Assembly (NCBI GenBank): GCA_900766915.1 | Contig: CAAFXE010000101.1 | Coordinates: forward strand, 1-51,751 | DNA length: 51,751 nucleotides | Source of the DNA: Lachnospiraceae bacterium | Lineage (GTDB): Bacteria > Bacillota > Clostridia > Lachnospirales > Lachnospiraceae | Reading direction: 5' to 3' | Shown here: positions 1-8,770 of the stretch, piece after piece | Layout: every line of letters begins with the position of its first letter | Position numbering within the stretch: position 1 is the stretch's first letter | The notes under the pieces: generated by a model | Database searches by the model: none | What the model saw: the letters and a program-made list of their open reading frames with translations, nothing else | What the model was told of the DNA's origin: nothing | Made by a program: the position numbers and the translations under genes

Positions 1-12
1 ATTTCATTTGAC

Positions 13-90
13 GAGACGGGGGGACAAGGGGACGGGTCTCTGTCCGGGATTTTTCCGGACAGAGAACCGTCCCCTTGTCCCCCTTGTCTC
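13..90. repeat. Long GC-rich inverted repeat (REP/BIME-like)
   Basis: Two arms of about 35 nt (13-47 and 55-90) are nearly perfect reverse complements around a 7-nt loop. The core GGGGACGG-TCTCTGTCC is present in both arms. Arms of this kind, with a GGGGAC...CTGTCC core, are scattered as REP-like palindromes in many clostridial genomes (recollection). A run of six T follows on the plus side, so the hairpin could also stop transcription arriving from the left. It sits 5 bp beyond the stop codon of the ROK kinase and probably marks the 3' end of the leftward operon. No transposase is visible in the window. Confidence 0.7.
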
Positions 91-94
91 TTTT

Positions 95-1033
95 TTACTT
101 CTCGATCATCATGCTGGCTGCACCGTAAATTCCTGCATCGTTTCCAAGAGTTGCAAGAGCAAACCGGATATCTCTGCGACCCGGCCATACATATTTTTTA
201 AAATATGACTGTACACGGTCGATCAGCATCTGTCCTGCTTTTGATACACCACCGCCGATGATGAAAATTTCCGGATCAATAACTGCAGCTGTTGCTGCCA
301 GTGAATACCCTAAGTAATCACAGAATTTGTCGAAAATTTCATCAGCAGCCTGATCCCCTGCTTTTGCAGCATCAACCACATCCTTAGCTGTAAGATCTTT
401 GATATCACGAAGCACTGTTTCCCTGTCAGTTTCTGTTAAGAGCTTTTTCGCCATTCTCACCAGGCCTGTGGCAGAAGAGAACTGCTCCACGCATCCGATC
501 GCTCCACATCCGCATGGCTCTTTGATTTCATCATCCACATGAATATGCCCCACTTCACCGGCAGCTCCTGTTGCACCCGTAATAATTTTACCATTACAGA
601 TGATCGCTGCACCTACACCGGTACCGATTGGAACAACGACTACGTTTTTATAGCCCTTTGCTCCGCCTCTCCACATTTCTCCAAGACCGGCTACATTCAC
701 GTCGTTTCCGCCTCTGCAGGGAAGTCCTGTCAGTTCACTAAGTTCCTTAGCCACCGGTTTGTTTTCCCAGTCAAGATTTGCCGGACAGACTGCTACACCA
801 TCCTCTGTCACAGGACCCGGTGTACCAAAACCGATGCCTTCCACATCCTCCTTCGCAATGCCCTTTTCCTGCATTTTTCCCAGCAGCGCTTCTGCAATGT
901 CCGGTAAAATGTGGGAAGACAAATCTTCTCTTCTTGTCTTAATTTCCCATTTATCCAGAAGTTCACCCTCAGAGGTAAAAAGCCCCAGCTTCACAAATGT
1001 TCCGCCAATATCAACACCAAAACAATATTTCAT
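95..1033 (-). CDS. glcK: ROK-family sugar kinase (glucokinase type)
   Basis: Cytoplasmic kinase of the ROK family, expected to phosphorylate glucose or a related hexose with ATP. The 312 residues begin with the phosphate-binding motif DIGGT (8-12). The catalytic Asp is D111 in GGNDVN, H163 lies in GEVGHIHV, and the ROK zinc cysteines lie in CGCGAIGC (C174, C176, C181). The length is normal for clostridial glucokinases. A GGAGAC ribosome site precedes ATG. It is the last gene of the GH112 operon, 21 bp after the phosphorylase, so its true substrate could be a hexose or N-acetylhexosamine released by that enzyme. The sequence does not decide the substrate. Confidence 0.88.
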   Translation of the reverse strand: MKYCFGVDIGGTFVKLGLFTSEGELLDKWEIKTRREDLSSHILPDIAEALLGKMQEKGIAKEDVEGIGFGTPGPVTEDGVAVCPANLDWENKPVAKELSELTGLPCRGGNDVNVAGLGEMWRGGAKGYKNVVVVPIGTGVGAAIICNGKIITGATGAAGEVGHIHVDDEIKEPCGCGAIGCVEQFSSATGLVRMAKKLLTETDRETVLRDIKDLTAKDVVDAAKAGDQAADEIFDKFCDYLGYSLAATAAVIDPEIFIIGGGVSKAGQMLIDRVQSYFKKYVWPGRRDIRFALATLGNDAGIYGAASMMIEK

Positions 1034-1054
1034 ACCTTGTCTCCTTTTCAGAAA

Positions 1055-3226
1055 TTAAATCTCATACCACTTAATTTCGTTTGCTTCCATATGAAGCTCA
1101 AAGCTACTGCCATCTCCTGTGTAAACAGTCGTGTCCTGTGGTTCATAAGTATTATTCACTACACAGTATTTTCCGTTCTTAACATAAGCATGAACTTCCA
1201 CATTAAAGTTGCTACTGAACCATTTATGAAGATCTTCTTCGCTGTGAGCACTCCACAAAATGCTTCGGTAAAGCACACGGCTGTTTTCAAAGCTGTACGG
1301 AAGGCCACTGATATAAACAGAACGTCCTTTTCCAAAGGAATTCACTGCCATCTGAACTTCTTTTTCCCGCTGCACGAGAATTTCTGTTCCTTCATATGCA
1401 AAAATGTTCTTCTTTCCTTCACCAAAGTCAACGGGTTTGGTTATATCTGCAAGAATGAAGTGTTCCGGATGTTCTTCCCAATTGTATTTATCGTAGTTTA
1501 ACGTAAATCCGGTTTCTTTTTCTACACCCAGCACAGATGCCAACTGAAGGAAGTGACCCTGATGCTGATGTCCGGACGGTTCGCCTACACCGATAAATCC
1601 ACCGCCATTGTAGACAAATCGACGTATCGCAGAAACAATCTGCTCATCTGCCCATACTGCTCCGCCTGTGTGTGCAGTGTCCGCATCACCAACGTTAATA
1701 ATCACATCGATATCATCTAACACATGTTCATCTGCCTTTACATCATCAAAGGAAATAAATCTTACATCAAACGGCGCTCCGGAAAGAGCTTCAATGATAC
1801 CTGCATAGCTGTAGTTCTGCTTCTGATATAATGCATGATGTACCATGTGGCATCCCCAGCTTCTGATCTTCCCCCAGCTGTTTAATACTGCGACTGTTTT
1901 CACACAGTGTGGTGTGGTTCCTCTTGCATTTTCATACAATTCTCTGAACTCATTACATACGCTTTCCACATAGTCGATAAATTCCGGAAAATCCAGTGCC
2001 AGCTTTAAGTAACCGCCGTATCCGATACGATCAATGGGTTTACGAAGAATGGCACGTCTTGCTGTTACCCAGTTTTCCTTTGCTTCCTTCACAGGATCCC
2101 CGCCCTCATGGAAGGTATCAGGGAAAAAGTATGGCAGAAAACGTCCTTCCGTATATTTCACTCCCGGAATGTCTGAAATCAGACGTAAGGTACTTCCGTT
2201 ACCTACACTTCCTACCACGCTGTCCAGACCAATGGTTGCAAACTCCGGCATAAACGGTTCTGTACCGATCCAGTGATCACCTAAGAACATCATTGCCTCT
2301 TTGCCACACTCATGAGTGATATCCACCATCTCTTTCGCAAGCTTTGCAACTTCTCTTCGCTGAAATGCCTGGAAATCCTTGAATTCCTTGCTTGGGACAC
2401 GGTACTGGTTGTTATAGTATCCCTGATCAATGATAAATTCCGGACGGAATTTGTATCCCACTTCCTTTTCAAACTGTTCCAGAATGTATGGGCTGACAGA
2501 TGCGGAATATCCATACCAGTCCACATATCTTTCACGTTTTAATTCATCAAATACCAGTGTAAACTGATGGAAAAAGGTTGTATAACGGATTACATTTACA
2601 TATGGATGATCTTCACAGAATTTGCGAAGTCTCTCCATTGTAAATTTATGTGTCTTTGGCTGTCTTACATCAAAAGTAATCTGATGTTCAAAATTGGTCC
2701 ATCCGTTTGTTGTTGCATTATACATATGTACCGGATCCCAGATCAGATAAGCCAGAAAGCTTACGGTATATTCATGGAACGCTGCCACACCATTGATATC
2801 CACACAACCGGTAGCTTCATTGTAATCCCATCTGTCTGTAGCCAAAACCTCACCGGTCGTACGGTCTACAACCTCCCACCAGCGTTTCATATCATCACGG
2901 GTATTTACCATCATAAGTTCATCGGAAATACCTTTCATCAGCGGGATAGATAAGCAATCCTCTGTTGCAGTGTAAAATCCTGTCATTATATAGCACTGCT
3001 GTACTTCATCCGGGTTTGCTTTTGCCCACTCATTATCTTTACGGGTTGTATAATATGTAGAGTAGATCTTCGCTCCTACTTTTGTTAACTCTTCCGGAAA
3101 CTCCGTGCCGTCACAGTCACGGATGGCATCTGCTCCCCAGCGTTTTAATATCTCAATGGTCTCCGGCACAACGTCCAGGTTTGTAGGAATGGTTACTCTA
3201 CCTTTTGTCTTTTCACTATTTACCAT
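1055..3226 (-). CDS. gnpA: 1,3-beta-galactosyl-N-acetylhexosamine phosphorylase (GH112)
   Basis: Cytoplasmic enzyme that splits lacto-N-biose or galacto-N-biose with phosphate, giving alpha-galactose-1-phosphate and GlcNAc or GalNAc. It is 723 aa with no signal peptide, as usual for GH112. The active-site segment GDHWIGTEP places the general acid at D317, equivalent to the catalytic Asp of the Bifidobacterium enzyme. The N-terminal TIM-barrel part is followed by a Rossmann-like trimerisation region and a C-terminal beta domain. It is co-transcribed with a CUT1 importer and a ROK kinase, which fits uptake of intact disaccharide followed by phosphorolysis. Preference between the mucin core (GNB) and milk (LNB) disaccharide cannot be read from the sequence by eye. 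Confidence 0.95.
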   Translation of the reverse strand: MVNSEKTKGRVTIPTNLDVVPETIEILKRWGADAIRDCDGTEFPEELTKVGAKIYSTYYTTRKDNEWAKANPDEVQQCYIMTGFYTATEDCLSIPLMKGISDELMMVNTRDDMKRWWEVVDRTTGEVLATDRWDYNEATGCVDINGVAAFHEYTVSFLAYLIWDPVHMYNATTNGWTNFEHQITFDVRQPKTHKFTMERLRKFCEDHPYVNVIRYTTFFHQFTLVFDELKRERYVDWYGYSASVSPYILEQFEKEVGYKFRPEFIIDQGYYNNQYRVPSKEFKDFQAFQRREVAKLAKEMVDITHECGKEAMMFLGDHWIGTEPFMPEFATIGLDSVVGSVGNGSTLRLISDIPGVKYTEGRFLPYFFPDTFHEGGDPVKEAKENWVTARRAILRKPIDRIGYGGYLKLALDFPEFIDYVESVCNEFRELYENARGTTPHCVKTVAVLNSWGKIRSWGCHMVHHALYQKQNYSYAGIIEALSGAPFDVRFISFDDVKADEHVLDDIDVIINVGDADTAHTGGAVWADEQIVSAIRRFVYNGGGFIGVGEPSGHQHQGHFLQLASVLGVEKETGFTLNYDKYNWEEHPEHFILADITKPVDFGEGKKNIFAYEGTEILVQREKEVQMAVNSFGKGRSVYISGLPYSFENSRVLYRSILWSAHSEEDLHKWFSSNFNVEVHAYVKNGKYCVVNNTYEPQDTTVYTGDGSSFELHMEANEIKWYEI

Positions 3227-3231
3227 AACTT

Positions 3232-3435
3232 TTAATCCCTTCTGCTTGGTGTTTCAAATGGTTTATTATAAACCAATAAGGCTGTGAGCAGAAACACAAC
3301 ACCCAGAATCATAATTCCAAGTCCTTTAAGCTCACCTGTCATTTTCCATCCGGAAATGACGCATACAAGTCCAAGGACAAAGAAAAGTGCGATTAAAGCC
3401 ACGCGTAATTTTACATGTTCTTTCCAAAAATCCAT
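3232..3435 (-). CDS. Small two-helix membrane protein of the GH112 operon
   Basis: A 67-aa protein with two predicted membrane helices (about residues 12-30 and 38-56), a charged N-terminus and a basic C-terminus ending SRRD. It lies 9 bp downstream of the MalG-type permease and 5 bp upstream of the phosphorylase, so it is certainly translated as part of this operon. I do not recognise a family with certainty. Its position suggests an accessory subunit of the transporter, but nothing in the sequence proves it. Confidence 0.75.
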   Translation of the reverse strand: MDFWKEHVKLRVALIALFFVLGLVCVISGWKMTGELKGLGIMILGVVFLLTALLVYNKPFETPSRRD

Positions 3436-3444
3436 CTTCTCACC

Positions 3445-4341
3445 TTATCCTTTCAATCCGCCGACAGTCATACCTTCCGTCAGCTGTTTCTGTACACACA
3501 TATATAAGATCAGTGTCGGCAGCATTACAAGCACGAGCCCTGCATACATCATACCATACTGTGCTGCAGACTGCTGTGCCTGCATTAAATTCAAAAGACC
3601 TACCGGTAATGTTTTCTGTCCCGTAGCCGAGCTCATTAATGTCATGGAAATAATATATTCATTCCAGAAGGACAGGAAGTTAAATAAGATTACCGTAATG
3701 ATCGAAGGCTTTGCCATAGGGAAAATAATTTTCCACATGGCATTACTATAGCTTGCACCGTCAATGTAGGCAGCTTCCTCATAGTCATGAGGCAGCGTCT
3801 TAAAATAACCTGCCAGGAGATAAATTGTAAACGGCAATGCAGTTGCTGCATATACGATCGCAAGCACAAACAGGTTGTTTAACAGAAATCCCTGTCCTAT
3901 CGCCTTTTTTAACCATAAATCTCCGTCTCTTAACATTAAGAAAATCGGTACTACAATATAGTTTACATTGATAAACAGACCTGCCATAAATGCAGTATTT
4001 AAAAATTTGCTTCCCTTAAACTGAAATCTGGCCAGACAATAAGCTGCAGGCAGTGCAACGATGAGCAAAATAAGCAGTGCCAAAGCTGTCACGATCACAG
4101 AGTTGATCATATAGCTTCCCATGCTTGCAGACTTCCACGCATCCACAAAGTTCTGCCAGTAAAGGCCTGCCGGCAAAGCCCACGGATTTCCGTAAAACTC
4201 ACTGTTCTGTTTTACGGAAGCCATAAATACCCATGCCACCGGAACCAAAATGATGACGGCCAGTGTAATAAGTGCTACGTAAATAAACGCTTTGTAAATG
4301 CGTTCACCCGCAACAGAACTTTTCTTCCGATTCATAACCAT
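3445..4341 (-). CDS. CUT1 sugar ABC transporter permease (MalG/LacG type)
   Basis: A 298-aa inner-membrane permease with six predicted helices. The cytoplasmic EAA loop reads EAAYIDGASYSNAMWKIIFP, the contact site for the ATPase. The C-terminus TEGMTVGGLKG is typical of MalG-like subunits. It pairs with the MalF-type permease 5 bp upstream and the binding protein before that. With no ATPase gene in the operon, energy is probably supplied by a shared UgpC/MsmK-type ATPase such as that at 29661-30827. Confidence 0.92.
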   Translation of the reverse strand: MVMNRKKSSVAGERIYKAFIYVALITLAVIILVPVAWVFMASVKQNSEFYGNPWALPAGLYWQNFVDAWKSASMGSYMINSVIVTALALLILLIVALPAAYCLARFQFKGSKFLNTAFMAGLFINVNYIVVPIFLMLRDGDLWLKKAIGQGFLLNNLFVLAIVYAATALPFTIYLLAGYFKTLPHDYEEAAYIDGASYSNAMWKIIFPMAKPSIITVILFNFLSFWNEYIISMTLMSSATGQKTLPVGLLNLMQAQQSAAQYGMMYAGLVLVMLPTLILYMCVQKQLTEGMTVGGLKG

Positions 4342-4346
4342 CCTCC

Positions 4347-5231
4347 TTAAAATTCCAATGTTTCACGTTCTGTAACCCTATTGACCAATGCAGAAAGTGC
4401 AAAGGAGAACAGGAAGATTACAACACCAATTGCCATACTGTATCCGAATAATCCTGCGTCCTTCTGACTATACATATAGTTTAAGGCTACCTCTGAAGCA
4501 CCATTTGGTCCACCGGAGGTCATTGCCTTTACAAACAGAAATGCCAGGTTAATGTTAGAAATAATAAAGAAGGTTAATGTCGTACGGATATTTGTCCAGA
4601 TCAGCGGAATGGTAATCTGGAAAAACTGAGTAAGGCGACCTGCACCATCCAGTCCTGCACTTTCGTACAAACTTTCCGGCACACTTGACATGGATGCCAT
4701 ATACATGACCATGTAGTAACCGATCGCCTGCCATACCATTGCAATAATAATGCTGACAATAACCAGATTTTGTCCCTTCCAAAGAATAGGTTCTGACATA
4801 TCACGGAATAGGCCGATGATACTGTTTAACATACCATTTTCCGGTTTATAAATCGCAGAGAAGATACCGGAAATAACTACAACTGATAAAATATTCGGGA
4901 TGTAAAATACGATTCTGAAAAAATTCTGCCCTTTTAATTTTTCCCGTGTCAGAATCGCTGCAAATACGATTGCAAACCCAAAAGTAATAAGAGTTGTCAC
5001 TACCACCAGTAAGATCATATTCTGCATGGAGCGAATAAAGTTCGCATCTGCCAGAAGTGCACGGAAATTCGCTAATCCCACAAATATTTCCTGAGGGTTG
5101 TACGCTCCCTTTTCATAGAGTGACATTCTAAACACATTCAAAGTCGGCAAAATCATAAAAACAAAGAAAAGAATGGTCGCCGGAGCCAGACTTGCGGTCA
5201 GGAAACCTATGAGTCTCTTATTCTTTTTCAT
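4347..5231 (-). CDS. CUT1 sugar ABC transporter permease (MalF/UgpA type)
   Basis: First permease of the disaccharide importer, about 294 aa with six membrane helices and an EAA-like loop (SLYESAGLDGAGRLTQFFQI). The open frame extends 28 codons further upstream, but the start at 5231 (MKKNKRLIGFL) has an AGAAAGGA ribosome site at a good distance and removes an implausible N-terminal extension. It forms a heterodimer with the MalG-type subunit. Confidence 0.9.
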   Translation of the reverse strand: MKKNKRLIGFLTASLAPATILFFVFMILPTLNVFRMSLYEKGAYNPQEIFVGLANFRALLADANFIRSMQNMILLVVVTTLITFGFAIVFAAILTREKLKGQNFFRIVFYIPNILSVVVISGIFSAIYKPENGMLNSIIGLFRDMSEPILWKGQNLVIVSIIIAMVWQAIGYYMVMYMASMSSVPESLYESAGLDGAGRLTQFFQITIPLIWTNIRTTLTFFIISNINLAFLFVKAMTSGGPNGASEVALNYMYSQKDAGLFGYSMAIGVVIFLFSFALSALVNRVTERETLEF

Positions 5232-5323
5232 AATATTTTGTTCCTTTCTGAAACTAAATGCACATAAACTCAAAACGACGGACAGTGTCCCTGCCCGCCG
5301 CCAAATAATTATCATTTATGTAC

Positions 5324-6694
5324 TTATTTTAAGTTTGCACGCATCTGATCGCTTGCCGGAATAATTCCTGCAACCCAGTCTTCCATTGTCATATCACCGG
5401 ATACTAAGGAGTTAACCGGATCAAAGAACACTTCACGAACTGTTCCTAAACCTGCAACTGAATTGTATGCTGCAAAGTTACCCATAGCAGCTTTTGCACC
5501 ATTGTCATAAATAGAGTAGAACATGACATTATCGCCTTCAAGTTTATCCGCAATACCAAGTACCGGCTGAATAGCACCTGCTTTTGCAAATGCTTCACAA
5601 GCTGCATCGCTGTAAAGGAATGCTACGAACTGTTTTGCTGCATCAATGTTCTCTGCACCTGCCGGAATCCAAGCCTGTTCAAACCATGTGTAGCTGTATC
5701 CGTCTCCGCCTGCTTTCACTGCCGGAAGAGCTGTCATACCCCATTTGAAGCCTTCTGCACGTGGAGCTTCTGCCATTTCACTAACGATCCATGTACCGTT
5801 TGGCATAAAGATTGCTTTATTGTCAAGAACTAACTGCTGGTTCTGCGTATAGTCCTGATCGTTAGCCTGAGCCGGTGTGATCGGGTTTGTGTAGGAAGCT
5901 AATTTTGTAACGATTTCAAAGCATGTCTGAGCTTCCGGTGTTTCCCAGATACCTTCTTCATAATTTGTAGCTTTGTTGAAGAATTCAGGACCGCCTACAG
6001 AGTACATTAATGCATAGAAGAATGCATCAAAATATCCTGTTGTCGGATAGGTAAATAAAGAAATACCTTCGGCTTTTGCCTTGTCACCTAATTCCCACAT
6101 TTCATCCCATGTAGTCGGAACGCTCCAGCCTTTTTCTTCTAAGAGTCCTGCATTGTAGAATAATCCGCATGGAGAGTAGAACATTGGAGCAAGGTAGGTT
6201 TTGCCGTCACCGTATGGATTTGTCAAAGATGTTTCTGTGAAACCGCCTGCGATTTTTTCAGATACAAGAGCAGTTTCTCCAGGTACTGTCATAGATAAAA
6301 CATCTGTGATATCAGCAATCATGTTGCCTTTGATGAACTGTTCTGTCAGAGCAGCGTCACGGCCTGTTGCCAGATGGATGACATCCGGATAATCCCCACC
6401 CTGCATAGAAGGTCCAATCACGTCTTCCAGTTTCTTATCCGTTGTTAATTCAACTTTGATACCGGTCTGTGCTGTAAACGCATCACAAACTTCTTTCCAC
6501 ATATCAGAGCCGTATGCTGTCTCGATTGCTGCAACTTTAATCGTAACGTCTGCAGCAGGTTCCTCTGTTGCTGCCGGTGTTTCTGTTGTTGCCGGTGTTT
6601 CTGATGCTGTCGGTTCTTTTGTGCCGCCACATCCAACTACCATAGAAGCTACCATTGCCACACATAAAAGTGCACTTAAAAGTTTCTTTTTCAT
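5324..6694 (-). CDS. Extracellular solute-binding lipoprotein (family 1)
   Basis: A 456-aa sugar-binding protein of the CUT1 importer, anchored to the outer face of the membrane. The signal peptide ends in the lipobox VVGC with the lipidated Cys at residue 22. A low-complexity Thr/Ala/Glu/Pro linker (about 26-50) spans the cell wall before the two-lobed binding domain. First gene of the GH112 operon. Its ligand is inferred from context as galacto-N-biose or lacto-N-biose, or a glycan carrying them. Confidence 0.93.
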   Translation of the reverse strand: MKKKLLSALLCVAMVASMVVGCGGTKEPTASETPATTETPAATEEPAADVTIKVAAIETAYGSDMWKEVCDAFTAQTGIKVELTTDKKLEDVIGPSMQGGDYPDVIHLATGRDAALTEQFIKGNMIADITDVLSMTVPGETALVSEKIAGGFTETSLTNPYGDGKTYLAPMFYSPCGLFYNAGLLEEKGWSVPTTWDEMWELGDKAKAEGISLFTYPTTGYFDAFFYALMYSVGGPEFFNKATNYEEGIWETPEAQTCFEIVTKLASYTNPITPAQANDQDYTQNQQLVLDNKAIFMPNGTWIVSEMAEAPRAEGFKWGMTALPAVKAGGDGYSYTWFEQAWIPAGAENIDAAKQFVAFLYSDAACEAFAKAGAIQPVLGIADKLEGDNVMFYSIYDNGAKAAMGNFAAYNSVAGLGTVREVFFDPVNSLVSGDMTMEDWVAGIIPASDQMRANLK

Positions 6695-6754
6695 TTAAAA
6701 TTCCCCTTTCGTTGATTTCGGCAACCCGTGCCGTTCCCTTTGCTTGGTAACCTC

Positions 6755-6782
6755 AGTATAACTTTTTCATTTCTTTATTCAA
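6755..6782 (-). promoter_or_regulatory. Sigma-A promoter of the GH112 operon
   Basis: On the minus strand TTGAAT and TATACT are separated by 16 bp, about 60 bp before the binding-protein start. It lies in the 330-bp divergent intergenic region 6695-7024, which otherwise holds only AT-rich DNA and the araC promoter. Repeated GTTATC/GTTATT words near 6807-6820 could be AraC half-sites, but this is not established. Confidence 0.6.
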
Positions 6783-6939
6783 TCCGATTATTGCTATGTT
6801 TTTTAGTTATCTTGTTATTTCATTCATTTTTAGTTAATTTATATAAATTATATTTCAGAATTTGTGCAATCCTCACAAAGGGTTTTTGTTGTATATGATT
6901 GAATATTTAAAATATATTTTTTCTTTTTTATACAAACTG

Positions 6940-6968
6940 TTGCACAACCGCTTTCATTGTAATATAAT
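6940..6968 (+). promoter_or_regulatory. araC promoter with a cre-like sequence in the spacer
   Basis: TTGCAC (6940-6945) and TATAAT (6963-6968) are 17 bp apart, a near-consensus promoter 56 bp before the AraC start codon. The spacer on the minus strand reads TGAAAGCGGTTGT, resembling the CcpA cre consensus (TGNAANCG half) with one mismatch in the second half. This suggests catabolite repression of the regulator; the regulation is inference. Confidence 0.6.
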
Positions 6969-7024
6969 TATCTTGCTTTTTAAATCCCAATTATTGCCAA
7001 GAAATATAAAGTAAGGAGTTGCCT

Positions 7025-7816
7025 ATGAGCACCAACCGATACGACCTCGCAGTTCAGGAAAACAAAAGTGTCAGAAATGCCACCAGACTTTTATACGTCA
7101 GCTCAGCCAAATACGGAGGCGACTGGCACAGCACCCCGCACACCCACAGCTGCTCGGAGCTTTTTTACGTAACCGGCGGAGTAGGTCAGTTCTTTATTGA
7201 GGGAGAAATCCATCCTGTTTCCTCCAATGATCTGGTCATTGTAAACCCCAATGTAGAACATACTGAGATCAGTTTTAATGCCAATCCTTTGGAATACATT
7301 GTTCTCGGGGTGGAAGGGCTGGAGCTTTCCGTCAGCGAGGAAATGGAAGACCGTTACTGTATTGTAAACTTCCGCAATAAGCGGGAAAATATTTTTTTCT
7401 ATCTTCAGAATATGATCAGGGAAATTGAGGCGAAAGCGCCGGGATATGAGACGATCTGTCAGGATTTAATGGAGGTTCTTGTCATTTACCTCACAAGGCA
7501 GACGGACTTTTCCACCACCATGGCACCCATTAAAAAAAGTTCTTCCAGACTGTGTGCCACAGTGAAAAGATACATTGATGAACATTTTAAAGAAAATATT
7601 AACCTGGATATGCTGGCAGAAGTTACCCATTCCAGCAAATATTATATGGTTCATGCATTTTCTGAGGAATACGGTATATCACCTATTAATTATATGATTT
7701 CCCGCCGTATTGAGGATGCAAAGCAGCTGTTGAAAAACGATGACTATTCTCTTGCACTCATCAGCCGGATGCTGGGATTTTCGTCTCCAAGCTACTTTTC
7801 CCAGATTTTCAAGTAA
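7025..7816 (+). CDS. AraC-family regulator, C-terminally truncated by a stop codon
   Basis: Transcription regulator with an N-terminal cupin sensor domain (HTHSCSELFYV, about residues 33-43) and a C-terminal AraC HTH pair (about 165-263). ATG at 7025 is chosen because AAGGAG (7013-7018) lies 6 bp before it; the in-frame TTG at 7019 abuts the ribosome site. The frame stops with TAA at 7814-7816 after SYFSQIFK. The same frame then continues with STGMTPNEYRK and ends at 7882, which is the expected end of an AraC domain. The protein therefore lacks its last 22 residues (part of the second HTH) unless the stop is read through or is a sequencing error. It is the natural regulator of the divergent GH112 operon. 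Confidence 0.85.
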   Translation: MSTNRYDLAVQENKSVRNATRLLYVSSAKYGGDWHSTPHTHSCSELFYVTGGVGQFFIEGEIHPVSSNDLVIVNPNVEHTEISFNANPLEYIVLGVEGLELSVSEEMEDRYCIVNFRNKRENIFFYLQNMIREIEAKAPGYETICQDLMEVLVIYLTRQTDFSTTMAPIKKSSSRLCATVKRYIDEHFKENINLDMLAEVTHSSKYYMVHAFSEEYGISPINYMISRRIEDAKQLLKNDDYSLALISRMLGFSSPSYFSQIFK

Positions 7817-7870
7817 TCCACCGGCATGACCCCCAACGAATATCGGAAGGTGAGCAGAGCCGAGGAGCCG

Positions 7871-7893
7871 GGGCAGCCTTAAAAGGACTGCCC
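7871..7893. terminator. Hairpin between convergent araC and cutC
   Basis: GGGCAG-CCTT and AAGG-CTGCCC arms form a stem of about ten pairs with a 2-nt bulge region. It lies exactly between the convergent araC frame and cutC and overlaps the ancestral araC stop. No T-run follows on either side, so termination strength is uncertain. Confidence 0.4.
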
Positions 7894-8633
7894 TATACGC
7901 TTTCGACCAGTTTTCTCACTAATCCTTCATCTACAACATCATAATCATTTTCATGAGGTCCTTCTGCATAGGAATAGGATACTTCTTCTCCTGTGGTAGT
8001 CGGGTCACAGATCCATCCTTTGCAGGAGCTGTGCACCTGTGAAATTCCGGTCCTGTCCATCATTTCCTTTGCATTGGATGCGTTCATCCCGCTTCCGGCC
8101 AGCAGTTCTATTCTGTCACCGTATTTCTTCTGCAGGTCGGCAATCAGATCAAGCCCGTCCATTGCCTTTGCTTTCAGACCACTTGTCAGGATACGGTCCA
8201 CACCCATTTCAATTAATTTTTCAACAGACTGATAAGGATCCTTCAAACAGTCAAAAGCCCTGTGAAACACCACTTCCCCATGGTATTCTTTGATGATATC
8301 AATGATTTCCTGTGTCTGTTTTACATGGATGTTCCCATTCTCATCAAGACAGCCGAATGCGATGCCATCTGCCCCATGTTCCATCATAAGACGTACATCC
8401 ATTTTCATCGTTTCAAAATCTGCATCACTGTAACAAAAGCCGGCGCCACGGGGCCTTACCATTGTGATGACCTTTAAATCTGTATTTCTTTTTGTCAAAA
8501 CAAGCGCACCTACAGACGGTGTCAGCCCTCCTAAATGCAATGCACTGTTTAATTCAATACGCTTTGCGCCTCCATGATAAGCTGCAAGGGCATCTTCATA
8601 GCTGCCGCAGCAGATTTCTATAATCCTTTCCAT
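7893..8633 (-). CDS. cutC: CutC family protein
   Basis: A 246-aa TIM-barrel protein of the CutC family, with the characteristic N-terminus ICCGSYEDALAAYHGGAKRIELNS and the segments VMVRPRGAGFCYSD-like and HRAFD. CutC was named for copper homeostasis, but the biochemical activity is not firmly known, so the copper role is family labelling only. GGAGG lies 6 bp before ATG. It stands alone, convergent to araC. Confidence 0.93.
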   Translation of the reverse strand: MERIIEICCGSYEDALAAYHGGAKRIELNSALHLGGLTPSVGALVLTKRNTDLKVITMVRPRGAGFCYSDADFETMKMDVRLMMEHGADGIAFGCLDENGNIHVKQTQEIIDIIKEYHGEVVFHRAFDCLKDPYQSVEKLIEMGVDRILTSGLKAKAMDGLDLIADLQKKYGDRIELLAGSGMNASNAKEMMDRTGISQVHSSCKGWICDPTTTGEEVSYSYAEGPHENDYDVVDEGLVRKLVESV

Positions 8634-8770
8634 ACCACACCTCCAAAAAGCAGATTACATCCTTTCCAATGCTCTGTCACTTAATTATCATAGCATAGCA
8701 TCCACCATCTGTCATTTTAAGCTTTTTGTATGTGTTTAGTACCTTTCATATTTTCTACTGAATATTTATC

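Noticed and set aside
6535..6620. Repeated GTTGCCGGTGTTTCTG words resembling a tandem repeat
   Set aside because: They encode the low-complexity Thr/Pro/Ala linker of the binding lipoprotein and need no separate explanation.
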